In this document: positions 34,911-44,046 of the stretch, one piece after another
Position numbering within the stretch: the first letter of the stretch is position 1
Layout: each line of letters opens with the position of its first letter
Assembly (NCBI RefSeq): GCF_000190735.1
Contig: NC_015177.1
Location: 3,224,001 to 3,288,000 of the forward strand
Length of the DNA stretch: 64,000 nt
Direction: 5' to 3'
Origin: Pseudopedobacter saltans DSM 12145
Lineage (GTDB): Bacteria > Bacteroidota > Bacteroidia > Sphingobacteriales > Sphingobacteriaceae
Made by a program: the position numbers and the translations under genes
The notes under the pieces: model-generated
Told to the model about the DNA's origin: nothing
Database searches by the model: none
The model's input: the letters and a program-made list of their open reading frames with translations, nothing else

Positions 34911-36062
34911 TTATCTAACCATTCTACCCTTCCAGTCGTATTTACCCGAATTCCCCACTAAACCGATATAAACCATATACACTGGATGAATTAAACTTAA
35001 CACAGGAACATATTTCAACAATTCACTTCGCTTATTAAAAGCAGTGACCTTTGAGAGAAACACTATTTCGAAAAGCATCTTCACAAGATACTGAAACAAA
35101 AAAGCTTTCATAGCATAATCAACAAAAAACGCCATAAAAAAGTTCGCTAACAGGAACGCGTTAAACAACCAAACAAAGACAGCAACGAAAACTATTCTTT
35201 TGTCTTTATACTTTGTACTTTTACTTGCCCAACGCTTCCGCTGAGAGATGAATTCTTTTAAAGTCTCTTTCGCCTGAGTATAAACTACTGCATCTTTTGA
35301 TTTACAAAAACCGATACCATCCGGATATCTTGTCCCTATTTTATGCAAAAGCAATTCGTCATCTCCCGAAGCTAGATTATCTATGCCTTTAAAACCGCCT
35401 ACTTCCAGAAAGGCGTCTTTTCTGTACGAAAGATTCGCTCCGTTACAAGTTGTAGGCATTTTATTTCCTATACCTGCGGCTCCCAGACCTATCAGGAATA
35501 GAAATTCCAACGTTTGCATTTCCTCGAAAGAATTTCTTTCTTCGAAATAACAAACCGGAGAACTAATCATTTTAAAATCTTTTTGCTCGTAGTAATTAAC
35601 TATAGTTTCCAACCATTTAGATCCCATATAACAATCGGCATCGGTTGTTACAATAAGCTCTCCCGAAGAGGTACTAATCGCTTCTGCAATTGCTTTTTTC
35701 TTGTACGAGTTGAGTATCTCTTTTTCGTTAAGCTGAACCAGCTTAACTCCGTCTTTTTGATAGCCCCTTATAATTTCAGCAGTTTTATCAGTTGAATGAT
35801 CGTCTACTACGATCAGTTCATAAAGCTGTCTGGGATAAGTTTGAACTAATATTGCATCAATTGTTCTGGCGATATTAGCTTCCTCGTTTCTTGCTGCTAT
35901 AATAATGGATACGGACGTTACAGGCTCCTTTTTTACAGCCCGAAAATCTGGTAATCTTAACCACCCCCTATTTAACAAAAGAAGCAACCCTACATAAAAT
36001 AAGGTTAATAAAGCACAAATGATATTAATAGTTATTACCAAAGAATTTAAGCTTAAAAACAA
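34911..36062 (-). CDS. Membrane-associated family 2 glycosyltransferase
   Basis: A 383-residue inverting glycosyltransferase. One N-terminal membrane helix (about 7-30) is followed by the GT-A domain: VTSVSIIIAARNEEANI, ELIVVDDHSTDKTAEII, LIVTTDADCYMG (DxD-like) and ASGDDELLLHK plus QRKRWASK, which match processive-type GT2 acceptor motifs. Two or three helices close the protein. It overlaps the upstream flippase-like gene by 38 bases on the same strand, so the two are one transcription unit, probably making and placing a lipid-linked sugar. Donor and acceptor are unknown. Confidence 0.88.
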   Translation of the reverse strand: MFLSLNSLVITINIICALLTLFYVGLLLLLNRGWLRLPDFRAVKKEPVTSVSIIIAARNEEANIARTIDAILVQTYPRQLYELIVVDDHSTDKTAEIIRGYQKDGVKLVQLNEKEILNSYKKKAIAEAISTSSGELIVTTDADCYMGSKWLETIVNYYEQKDFKMISSPVCYFEERNSFEEMQTLEFLFLIGLGAAGIGNKMPTTCNGANLSYRKDAFLEVGGFKGIDNLASGDDELLLHKIGTRYPDGIGFCKSKDAVVYTQAKETLKEFISQRKRWASKSTKYKDKRIVFVAVFVWLFNAFLLANFFMAFFVDYAMKAFLFQYLVKMLFEIVFLSKVTAFNKRSELLKYVPVLSLIHPVYMVYIGLVGNSGKYDWKGRMVR

Positions 36063-36996
36063 AAAAAGAACCGATGACAGCCGGTATCATCAGATTAACA
36101 AACCATATCAATGCAGCTGCAGACATAATTGCTATTTCCTGATTTGTAATAAATCCGAAAAAATAAGCCGCAGTCATTCCTCTGACTCCAAAATCAAGCA
36201 AATCTAACGAAGGTAAAGCAGACTGCACAAAAAATAATATAAATACCAGCAAAATACATTGATATATTGCAATTTCGGGAACCAAAAGTTTTATCACCAA
36301 TAAATACTGAGAGGTGAATACTGCAAACCTTAGAATACTGTAAAATATAATTAAGCACAATTCATACCTGGTGTAGGTCTCCAATATTTCAGAAAATCGC
36401 CTAAATTTCTTTAAAAAGCCTACGCCACCTATCAAACTGTTTAGCCAATGTATGTTAAAATAAAATACGACAAAGAATGAGCAATAAACCAGCGCAATAA
36501 AAGCGATAACAATAAAAACCCAAACATCCAGCTTCTGAAAAGTATTTATAAACCAAAGAATTGCAATTGCACCAAAAATATTAGTCAGCACCATTTGCGC
36601 AATATGGCCAACGCTCATGGCTACTACCCCTTTTATCCGCTTTGTGTTGGGAAGAAAGAAGACTCTTCCGCCGTATTCACCAATTCTGTTAGGGGTAAAT
36701 ACTGCCCAGGTCAATCCACAAAACACAGATTCTATCGATCGCCACAAACTAATTTTTTCAACCTTTCGGATAATATATTCCCACTTGATACTTTCTATAA
36801 ACCAGTTGAGGAACATCAACAGAAGTACACCAAACAAAGATATTCTCACTTTGGTTATATCCAGCCCTTTTATTAAATCTGCGAAATCTCTTAAATTTTG
36901 ATTGTTACTGAGCTTTTTATAGATAAAAACCGCTGCTAGTACCAATACCGCAAACTTGATTAAATAGCTTAAAATTTTCTTCTTGTCGGTAGCCAA
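36025..36996 (-). CDS. Flippase-like integral membrane protein (LPG synthase TM family, UPF0104)
   Basis: A 323-residue protein with about eight membrane helices and the motifs of the lysylphosphatidylglycerol-synthase membrane-region family: WFIESIKWEYIIRKV, FTPNRIGEYGGRVFFLP and the late LPSLDLLDFGVRGMTAAYFFG. Only the membrane part is present, not the aminoacyl-transferase domain, as in many glycolipid or flippase-associated members. Its end overlaps the GT2 gene, suggesting a shared lipid-sugar pathway. It is divergent from ruvC. Confidence 0.85.
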   Translation of the reverse strand: MATDKKKILSYLIKFAVLVLAAVFIYKKLSNNQNLRDFADLIKGLDITKVRISLFGVLLLMFLNWFIESIKWEYIIRKVEKISLWRSIESVFCGLTWAVFTPNRIGEYGGRVFFLPNTKRIKGVVAMSVGHIAQMVLTNIFGAIAILWFINTFQKLDVWVFIVIAFIALVYCSFFVVFYFNIHWLNSLIGGVGFLKKFRRFSEILETYTRYELCLIIFYSILRFAVFTSQYLLVIKLLVPEIAIYQCILLVFILFFVQSALPSLDLLDFGVRGMTAAYFFGFITNQEIAIMSAAALIWFVNLMIPAVIGSFFVFKLKFFGNNY

Positions 36997-37044
36997 TAGG
37001 ATTGTTTTTGTGCAATGTTAAGAAATTAGCTTAATATTGTGTCC

Positions 37045-37611
37045 ATGCAAAGAGAAAAATCCAAAGAACGTATCATTTTAGGTATAGACCCTGGTACTGC
37101 AGTTATGGGTTACGGCCTGATAAAAGAAACTGGAAGCAAAATCTCTTTGATAAATCTGGGAGTTATCCGTTTGGACCATTTAGATGATCATCCTTTAAAA
37201 CTTCAGCGAATTTTTGAAAAGACAAGCCTACTTATTGAGCAATACAAACCGGATTGCATGGCATTAGAGGCCCCATTTTATGGCAAGAACGTTCAGGTGA
37301 TGTTAAAGCTTGGCAGAGCTCAGGGCGTTGCAATGGCGGCCGGCCTGGCAAAAAATCTCCCGATTATGGAGTATTCTCCCAAAAAAGTAAAACAGGCTAT
37401 TACCGGAAATGGAAACGCAGGCAAAGAACAGGTGGCCGCCATGCTCATGCAGTTGCTTGATTTTAAAGAAACACCGGAATTTCTTGATGCTACGGATGGG
37501 TTAGCTGTTGCCGTCTGTCATTCTTTCCAAAAAGTATCTGACAACGGAAGTAGCAAATCTTATTCAGGATGGTCCGCTTTTGTAAAAGCAAATCAGAATA
37601 GATTAAAGTAA
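37045..37611 (+). CDS. ruvC: Holliday junction resolvase RuvC
   Basis: A 188-residue endonuclease that cuts four-way DNA junctions during recombination, with RuvAB. The acidic active site can be followed: Asp in ILGIDPGTAVMGYG, Glu in CMALEAPFYG, and the Asp pair in FLDATDGLAVAVCH. The GKEQVAAML segment is typical. The ATG at 37045 is preferred to a GTG two codons upstream. A possible TTAATATTGTG promoter word lies just before it. RuvA and RuvB are not adjacent. Confidence 0.96.
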   Translation: MQREKSKERIILGIDPGTAVMGYGLIKETGSKISLINLGVIRLDHLDDHPLKLQRIFEKTSLLIEQYKPDCMALEAPFYGKNVQVMLKLGRAQGVAMAAGLAKNLPIMEYSPKKVKQAITGNGNAGKEQVAAMLMQLLDFKETPEFLDATDGLAVAVCHSFQKVSDNGSSKSYSGWSAFVKANQNRLK

Positions 37612-37759
37612 TAAGCAGAACTAAATTAAAAAGCACATTAATGTTGTTGTGTAACAATAAGCAGACATTTCTGTCTCTAAATTCAATTTTGGTTATTTTT
37701 ATTTTTTAATAAAAAGATATACTCTTTTCTTGATTCTCAAATTGATTTAGATTGATATA

Positions 37760-38953
37760 ATGAATAAATTTCTTCGAAGTGCTTTATTAATTTCCATTGT
37801 CAGTTTAACTGCGTTTACTTCCTATGCTCAGGATAATTTAATAAACTCGTTAAGTAAAAACCAAAGTGAAATAAGCAAACAGTCTTTCACTTTTACCCCG
37901 ATAATTAATTTAACGAATACGTCTATTAAAAATCAAGGTTCTTCCGGAACTTGTTGGAGCTATTCTACAAACTCTTTTCTTGAATCTGAAATGATTAAAG
38001 CGGGAAGATCTGCGGTAGATCTTTCTGAGATGTTTATCGTCCGCAACTCTTATATAGAAAAAGGTAAAAACTATGTTAGAATGCATGGTGCGGTGACATT
38101 GGGAGACGGAGGTGCGCTTCATGATGTTATCAATATGTATGCAAAATACGGTATCGTTCCACAGGAAGTTTATACTGGTTTAAATTACGGAACAGACGTT
38201 AATCGCTTTGGAGAAATGGCAGCTATACAAGAGGGCGTATTAAGTGCAGTTGTTAAAAACCCGAATAATGTTCTTACACCAAACTGGATTAAAGCTTATA
38301 CTGCTGTTATTGATTCCTATCTGGGAGAAGCTCCGGAAAAATTCACTTATAACGGTAAAAGCTATACGCCACAAACCTTTGCTAAAGAGGTTGTAGGATT
38401 AAACCCACAGGATTATATAGAAATCTCATCTTTTAAGGATCAGCCTTTATATCAAAAATTCGTTTTGATGGTACCCGACAACTGGTCTTTCGATCAGGTT
38501 TATAATGTAAAAATGAACGAACTTACCGACATTATAGATAACGCTTTAAAAAGTGGCCATACTGTTGCATGGGCCACAGATGTGAGCGAAAAAGGATTCA
38601 GCTGGAAAAATGGGATAGCCTATGTTCCCGCCAGAGATTTCTCTATGATGAACGACACTGAAAAGGCCAGCATGTTTAACGGACCAAAACCCGAACTTAA
38701 AATTACGGAGGATATGCGCCAAAAAGCTTTTAACAACTACGAAACTACGGATGACCACGGGATGCACATTGTGGGCCTTGCAAAGGATCAAAATGGCAAG
38801 GAATATTACATTGTAAAAAATTCCTGGGGAGAATCTAATGATTACAAAGGTTATTTATATGTAACCAAAACTTTTGTTCAATATAAAACAACCTCCATTT
38901 TACTGAACAAAAAGGGCCTTCCTAAAGATATCAGGCAAAAATTGAAAATCTAG
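37760..38953 (+). CDS. C1-family cysteine peptidase (bleomycin hydrolase/PepC type), exported
   Basis: A 397-residue papain-fold aminopeptidase. Catalytic Cys is in NQGSSGTCWSYSTNSF, His in DDHGMHIVGLAKD and Asn in YYIVKNSWGES, the usual Cys-His-Asn order. Unlike cytosolic bleomycin hydrolases it has a signal peptide (MNKFLRSALLIS... ending SYAQ), as in many Bacteroidota members. It probably trims peptides in the periplasm. It is a single gene between ruvC and the Uma2 gene. Confidence 0.93.
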   Translation: MNKFLRSALLISIVSLTAFTSYAQDNLINSLSKNQSEISKQSFTFTPIINLTNTSIKNQGSSGTCWSYSTNSFLESEMIKAGRSAVDLSEMFIVRNSYIEKGKNYVRMHGAVTLGDGGALHDVINMYAKYGIVPQEVYTGLNYGTDVNRFGEMAAIQEGVLSAVVKNPNNVLTPNWIKAYTAVIDSYLGEAPEKFTYNGKSYTPQTFAKEVVGLNPQDYIEISSFKDQPLYQKFVLMVPDNWSFDQVYNVKMNELTDIIDNALKSGHTVAWATDVSEKGFSWKNGIAYVPARDFSMMNDTEKASMFNGPKPELKITEDMRQKAFNNYETTDDHGMHIVGLAKDQNGKEYYIVKNSWGESNDYKGYLYVTKTFVQYKTTSILLNKKGLPKDIRQKLKI

Positions 38954-39246
38954 TCGGTTCGTTGTTAGTCTTTAGATATTAGTGGATACGCCATAGTCTA
39001 TGTTATTTCCATTTTGGTTTCTCTCAATGTCAGTTTTGGTGTTTAACTGATTTTTATTGCATTGATCCTATTCAACGGACGCTGCTCGGACGAAAGGATT
39101 TATTATTGTCTGAGTTGATTATATACTATCTTAGTGATGTATTTCTTGAAGAAAACCTGAGCAAACTTAAATCTCCCCAAAGGGATACTTTTGGAACGCC
39201 TTTTTATAGATATATTTTTAAACTAAAAAAATTAGTATATTTGAGT

Positions 39247-39873
39247 ATGGAGAAGGTGAAAGCATATCCACAATCTGGCGAAAAAATATATTCATTGAAC
39301 GACATCAATGAATCGCTTACATATAGTTATTCCAATTACCTGAACTGGCTTTTTGATGAAAGGCTGGAACTTATTAGAGGCAAAATCTTTAAAATGAGTC
39401 CGGCCCCTTTAAGAATACATCAAAAAATATCTGTTAATTTGTTAAGAGCACTTGCTAATTTTTTACAAGGAAAACCCTGCGATGTGTATACTGCCCCTTT
39501 TGACGTACGCTTCCCAACAAAAAGTAAAGCCGACAAGGACATTTACACCGTTCTACAACCCGATTTATGTGTAATATGCGATAAAAGCAAACTTGATGAC
39601 CGGGGTTGTTTGGGTGCTCCTGACCTGGTAGTAGAAATCCTGTCACCAGGCAACAATAAAAAGGAGCTCTTAAATAAATACGAGATTTACGAAGAGTCTG
39701 GAGTAAAAGAATATTGGGTTGTCAGTCCAAGCGACAAAACATTATTGATATACACTTTAAATGAGACTGGAAAATACCAGCCATCCAAACTTTTTACCCT
39801 GAGTGAAGAAGTTACCTCATCCGTTTTACCGGGATTTGTGCTTAGTATTGATGCTGTTTTTGAAGATGAATAG
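39247..39873 (+). CDS. Uma2-family restriction-endonuclease-like protein
   Basis: A 208-residue protein of the Uma2 (DUF820) family with a PD-(D/E)xK nuclease fold. The core is RLELIRGKIFKMSPAP, LQPDLCVIC, GAPDLVVEILSPGNN and KYEIYEESGVKEYWVV, which hold the acidic metal ligands and a Lys. The frame runs upstream to 39106 from a TTG, but the ATG at 39247 gives the normal family length. A TATATTTG word at 39236-39243, close before the ATG, fits the Bacteroidota -7 element and would make the mRNA almost leaderless. Its function is unproven; the family is abundant in cyanobacteria and scattered elsewhere. Confidence 0.88.
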   Translation: MEKVKAYPQSGEKIYSLNDINESLTYSYSNYLNWLFDERLELIRGKIFKMSPAPLRIHQKISVNLLRALANFLQGKPCDVYTAPFDVRFPTKSKADKDIYTVLQPDLCVICDKSKLDDRGCLGAPDLVVEILSPGNNKKELLNKYEIYEESGVKEYWVVSPSDKTLLIYTLNETGKYQPSKLFTLSEEVTSSVLPGFVLSIDAVFEDE

Positions 39874-40126
39874 AACCAATTCCAGATACTGATAAGTCTT
39901 TAATTGGGAGCGGACTTTTTCAGTATATATTTAAATCTCCCAAAGATACATTACTCATTATTACATTATATCACTTGCCGGATTTTGCCAGTGTTTTCCG
40001 CATTTTACCGGCATCTCTTTATATTCCTTTGAGAGTTCCTCGCGAAATAGGGGTATTTTTCAAAGAAACTTCGAAGCAGTGTAGGAGAAGTTCAAGTAAA
40101 ATTGCTTAAATCTTAGCGGATTTTGG

Positions 40127-40534
40127 TTACCAGTTAAATTGAACTTCTTTCTTAATATCTGGATGCAAACTGTAAAACACCGGACAAGTCATGGCTGCAT
40201 TCTCTAAAATCTTTTTTTCCTTATCTGTATAGGCCAACTTATTCGGAAAATCAAAATTTACATAAATTTCCGATACTCTCCTGGGCTCTGTCGCCATTAC
40301 TTTTGTAACCTCTGCTTCCACTTCGCCCAAGTCAATCTTATGCGTGTTAGCAGCCATTCCCATAATAGTTATCATACAGTTGGCCAGAGATGTTGCCACC
40401 AAATCACTTGGAGAGAATGCTTCGCCCTTTCCATTATTATCTACCGGAGCATCTGTTACAATGGTTTCTCCTGATTTTAAATGGGTGGCTGTAGTTCTTA
40501 GAGAACCAATATATTTAACTTTTGACGTTGCCAT
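40127..40534 (-). CDS. OsmC/Ohr-family peroxide-reducing protein
   Basis: A 135-residue protein of the OsmC family, thiol peroxidases that detoxify organic hydroperoxides. The two reactive cysteines lie in SLANCMITIMGMAA and MTCPVFYSLHP. SPSDLVATSL precedes the first. The shorter YhfA-like form lacks the N-terminal part of Ohr. It is a single reverse gene with a 281-base upstream gap that contains the G-rich element at 40689. Confidence 0.93.
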   Translation of the reverse strand: MATSKVKYIGSLRTTATHLKSGETIVTDAPVDNNGKGEAFSPSDLVATSLANCMITIMGMAANTHKIDLGEVEAEVTKVMATEPRRVSEIYVNFDFPNKLAYTDKEKKILENAAMTCPVFYSLHPDIKKEVQFNW

Positions 40535-40688
40535 ATTATTCTTTTAAACCGTAAAAAGAGGAGACAAAGTTGTCACAGATAAAATCCGTACTATCAGCTT
40601 TGTTTGCACCCAACATTTTTTTATCCGAAAATTATTCGTATCTTATTTTTAACACAAAGATAAACTATCGATAAGATAATTTATAACT

Positions 40689-40736
40689 CCCCTATAAGTC
40701 TCCCTGAAGCCCCTATATACTCCCCTACATCTCCCC
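40689..40736 (-). other. Potential G-quadruplex motif (five G-tracts on the reverse strand)
   Basis: The forward strand shows C-tracts at 40689-40692, 40702-40704, 40710-40713, 40722-40725 and 40733-40736, separated by 9, 5, 8 and 7 bases. The reverse strand therefore reads four GGGG and one GGG tract, enough for an intramolecular G-quadruplex. This is striking in an AT-rich gap. It lies downstream of the reverse gene 40816-41382 and 155 bases upstream of the osmC-like start. No other feature was seen in the gap 40535-40815. Confidence 0.55.
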
Positions 40737-40815
40737 ATTAACTAATACTGAATTATTGCTTAATAAATATTTATTGCATACTTTTCCTAGTAAGCGCTAA
40801 AGACAGGAGATAGCA

Positions 40816-41382
40816 TTAATTCAAACGCCGCATTAATAACTCCTCTACTTTCTTAAAAAACTGTAATGGTTTTAATTGACGCCAGTGTAATTCATCCAAC
40901 TCCCCACCAAAATTGATATAATAGTCCAAATTGACACTTTTAAACTCTTCGACAACGTGTTCTCTAAAATTAACTCCAGCTATCCAGCCGTCCTCTACGT
41001 CCTGAAACCATTCCTCGTAATAGCAATCGTCAGATGCATGGAAATTTAAAACGTTCTCACCAATTAAAATGAATTTGTTAACTCCTTCATCCATCATTGT
41101 TTCTAAGATTTCTCTTTTTAACAGCATAATGTCATTGGTAATCGCATCGTTCCACTCACCGATAAATTCTATAACTGCATATTGCCGGTCATAATCAACA
41201 AATAATATCTTCAGATAAAGTGTTGGCGAGCCAAAGAAATCCCATTGTGGATGCAAGAGAAAATTGTATATCTGTTTATCGTAATAAAATTCGCTATATT
41301 CAGTATTAAAGAAAGGAGACCTATCATCCTCCGCCGCTATGTAATCATCTCTCCATTTATAGAAAGGCTCTATCTCATGCAT
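40816..41382 (-). CDS. Conserved-type cytosolic protein of unknown function
   Basis: I do not recognise this 188-residue protein. It has no signal peptide or membrane helix, is acidic and is very rich in Tyr, Trp and Phe (EFYYDKQIYNFLL, DDCYYEEWFQDVEDGW), with an alternating alpha/beta look (LKILFVDYDRQYAVIEFIGEW; FILIGENVLNF). It starts 11 bases after the murQ stop on the same strand, so it is probably co-transcribed with murQ. A link to cell-wall recycling is suggested only by that position. Confidence 0.75.
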   Translation of the reverse strand: MHEIEPFYKWRDDYIAAEDDRSPFFNTEYSEFYYDKQIYNFLLHPQWDFFGSPTLYLKILFVDYDRQYAVIEFIGEWNDAITNDIMLLKREILETMMDEGVNKFILIGENVLNFHASDDCYYEEWFQDVEDGWIAGVNFREHVVEEFKSVNLDYYINFGGELDELHWRQLKPLQFFKKVEELLMRRLN

Positions 41383-41393
41383 AGTCTTTATTT

Positions 41394-42209
41394 TTATACT
41401 TTTTGTCTTAAATATGCGTCTGCTGCTTTACGAACACTACCAAATTCCTCTAATAGTCGAATAGCAACATCTTCACTGGCATGAATTTCGGCCATCAACA
41501 TCTTAACCCCTCTATCCACTAATTTATTGTTTGTTAGCTGCATATCTACCATTTTATTTCCCTTCACATGGCCTAATTTAATCATGACAGCTGTACTGAT
41601 CATATTAAGCACCAACTTTTGGGCGGTCCCGGCTTTCATTCTGGTTGATCCGGTTACAAATTCTGGTCCAACAACCACTTCTATAGGACATTGAGCAACC
41701 GCAGCAATTGGACTTCCTGCATTACAAACTATACAGCCCGTTAAAAGACCTTCTTCATTAGCTTTTTTTAATCCCGACAGAACATAAGGCGTATATCCCG
41801 AAGCCGCAATTCCTATAACAGTGTCTTTTTCATTGATTTGATATGCCTTCAAATCCTTCCATGCCTGTTCTTTGTCGTCCTCAGCAAATTCTACAGCCCG
41901 TCTGATCGCTCCGTCTCCGCCAGCTATTATACCAATAACTTTATCAAAACCGACACCAAAAGTAGGAGGACACTCGGAGGCATCAACTACCCCTAGTCTT
42001 CCGCTTGTTCCCGCTCCGATATAAAACAATCTACCTCCGTTTCTCATTCTTGGAACAATAGACAAAATCAATTTTTCTATATTCCCGAGCACTTTATTAA
42101 TGGCCAAAGGAACTAAACTATCTTCGTGATTTATGCTAGACAGCAAATCAGAGACAGGCATCTTCTCCAAATCATTATATCTAGACTCTGACTCAGTGGT
42201 TTTTCCCAT
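41394..42209 (-). CDS. murQ: N-acetylmuramic acid 6-phosphate etherase
   Basis: A 271-residue SIS-domain enzyme that cleaves the lactyl ether of MurNAc-6-phosphate to give GlcNAc-6-phosphate and lactate, in peptidoglycan recycling. The sugar-phosphate site reads FYIGAGTSGRLGVVDASECPPTFG, with further signatures AASGYTPYVLSGL, EVVVGPEFVTGSTRMKAGTAQK and the C-terminal UBA-like helices. The frame extends to 42245, but the ATG at 42209 starts the conserved TESESRYNDLE segment. It is divergent from the S41 protease. Confidence 0.96.
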   Translation of the reverse strand: MGKTTESESRYNDLEKMPVSDLLSSINHEDSLVPLAINKVLGNIEKLILSIVPRMRNGGRLFYIGAGTSGRLGVVDASECPPTFGVGFDKVIGIIAGGDGAIRRAVEFAEDDKEQAWKDLKAYQINEKDTVIGIAASGYTPYVLSGLKKANEEGLLTGCIVCNAGSPIAAVAQCPIEVVVGPEFVTGSTRMKAGTAQKLVLNMISTAVMIKLGHVKGNKMVDMQLTNNKLVDRGVKMLMAEIHASEDVAIRLLEEFGSVRKAADAYLRQKV

Positions 42210-42348
42210 TATATATTCAAGTTTGGCCCAAATATCGAAAAACATTTTTGTTAATGCATTTTTCTTTTTATCAAAACAAAAACCTCTTTTTCGACAAAAA
42301 AAGTGTTTAATAACTAACTAGTTATTACATTTGAATACGGTTAGTTTC

Positions 42349-43950
42349 ATGAGTGCGAATAACAATAAATTTCTGTATATCCTTTGTATCTGTTTGGCTA
42401 TGATATTTAGCTTTATACTCGGCACAAAGTACGATCAGTACAGGATAGGGGAACGGATTTCCATTGATTTCAACAGGAATAATAAGGTAAACAAAGTTTT
42501 AAATCTGATAAGGAAAAACTATGTAGACTCTGTTAATGTAGATTCTATGGAGAACATGGCTATTGGAGAGATTTTAACTCACTTGGATCCTCACTCTGTT
42601 TATTTACCTCCTTCACAGGCTAAGAAGCAAAGCGAAAGCTTGGAAGGTAATTTTGAAGGTATCGGAATTGAGTATTATCTATTATCAGATACCATACTCG
42701 TTACATCAGTTAGACAAAGTGGCCCTTCAGAAAAAGCAGGCCTACAGAAAGGCGACAAAATAATTGCAGTAAATGGTGAACTTCTAACAGGGAAGGGGCT
42801 TTTGGCTTTTAACCTTGTAAATAAGCTTAAAGGTAAAAAGGGCAGCGAGGTTAAAGTTTCCGTAATTAGAAATGGAAATAAAAAGCCCTATCAATTTTCA
42901 ATTGTACGAGATCAAATCATGGTAAGCAGTATCGATGCTGCTTATATGATCAATAAAGAAACAGCCTATATCAAAATCAGCAAATTTGATATTAAAACCG
43001 AAGAAGATTTTACCAATAAGCTTTTATATCTGGAAGAAAAAGGTATGAAAAATCTCATTCTGGATTTAAGAGGAAATGGGGGAGGTTATTTAAGCGCCGC
43101 CACAAGTTTGGCCGATCACTTTTTAAAAGATAAGGACTTAATCGTTTACACGCAGGGCCTTCATGAGCCCAAAACAGAGTACCGGGCAACGGAAGGCGGT
43201 TTATTTGAAAAAGGAAAGCTAGCCATCCTGATTGATGAGCAAAGCGCTTCTGCCAGTGAAATAGTTGCCGGGGCAATTCAGGATTTAGACAGAGGAGTGA
43301 TCATAGGAAGAAGGTCTTTTGGAAAGGGGCTTGTACAGGAACAATTCAGTTTTGAAGATGGATCGGCGATGAATCTAACTGTCGCCCGATACTTTACGCC
43401 TTCCGGCAGATCTATCCAAAAATCCTATGCGAAAGGCAACAAGGCATATTATAACAGTTTATATAAAGACGATGAAGAAAATTTTTATATAGACAGTATT
43501 AAGAGAAATAATATTTCCAGCCATATTTTTAAGACAGTAAGTGGCAGGGTAATATATGATGGTAGCGGAATTACCCCTGATTATGTTATTTCAGTCGATA
43601 CATCGCATTTGACTGCATTTTATAAAAAAATAAACAATCAAAATCTGTTACTTGAGTTCACCTACAGATTTTTAGCGCAAGCCCCACTTTCTGAACAATA
43701 TAAAACAGCTGAACAATTTTACAACAACTACGCAGTTAGTGACCAAGATTTTTCCAGGCTGCTCGCCTTTTTAAAAGATAAAAATATTCAGGCAAGCCCT
43801 GAAGAGATTAAAAAATCCGGCATGCGGCTGAGAAATGAAATCAAATCTCTTTTAGCCAGGTTCCATTTTAAAGAGGAAGGCTTCTATAGAACTGTAAATG
43901 GTACAGACAGCATGCTGACCAAGGCGCTAGATGTTCTGACAAAAAACTAG
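42349..43950 (+). CDS. S41-family C-terminal processing protease with PDZ domain
   Basis: A 533-residue protease anchored by one N-terminal helix (FLYILCICLAMIFSFILG). A helical lead (RKNYVDSVNVDSMENMA) precedes a PDZ domain (about residues 95-180, SGPSEKAGLQKGDKIIAVNG). The catalytic Ser is in DEQSASASEIVAGA and the Lys in RRSFGKGLVQEQ, the Ser-Lys dyad of tail-specific proteases. The ATG at 42349 is preferred over the TTG at 42331. A TACATTTG word (42326-42333) fits a -7 element. It trims periplasmic proteins by their C-termini. Confidence 0.94.
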   Translation: MSANNNKFLYILCICLAMIFSFILGTKYDQYRIGERISIDFNRNNKVNKVLNLIRKNYVDSVNVDSMENMAIGEILTHLDPHSVYLPPSQAKKQSESLEGNFEGIGIEYYLLSDTILVTSVRQSGPSEKAGLQKGDKIIAVNGELLTGKGLLAFNLVNKLKGKKGSEVKVSVIRNGNKKPYQFSIVRDQIMVSSIDAAYMINKETAYIKISKFDIKTEEDFTNKLLYLEEKGMKNLILDLRGNGGGYLSAATSLADHFLKDKDLIVYTQGLHEPKTEYRATEGGLFEKGKLAILIDEQSASASEIVAGAIQDLDRGVIIGRRSFGKGLVQEQFSFEDGSAMNLTVARYFTPSGRSIQKSYAKGNKAYYNSLYKDDEENFYIDSIKRNNISSHIFKTVSGRVIYDGSGITPDYVISVDTSHLTAFYKKINNQNLLLEFTYRFLAQAPLSEQYKTAEQFYNNYAVSDQDFSRLLAFLKDKNIQASPEEIKKSGMRLRNEIKSLLARFHFKEEGFYRTVNGTDSMLTKALDVLTKN

Positions 43951-44046
43951 ATGGTGTTAGTTTTATTTTCTACAAACATTTTGGCAAAATACTTGTAGGC
44001 TTATCGGGTAATTTCAAGAATCATCTAACCTATAAATACTCATATC

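Noticed and set aside
35636-35655. An operator-like caatcggcatcggttg word.
   Set aside because: Inside the GT2 coding region, with a poor palindrome and no carbohydrate gene downstream.
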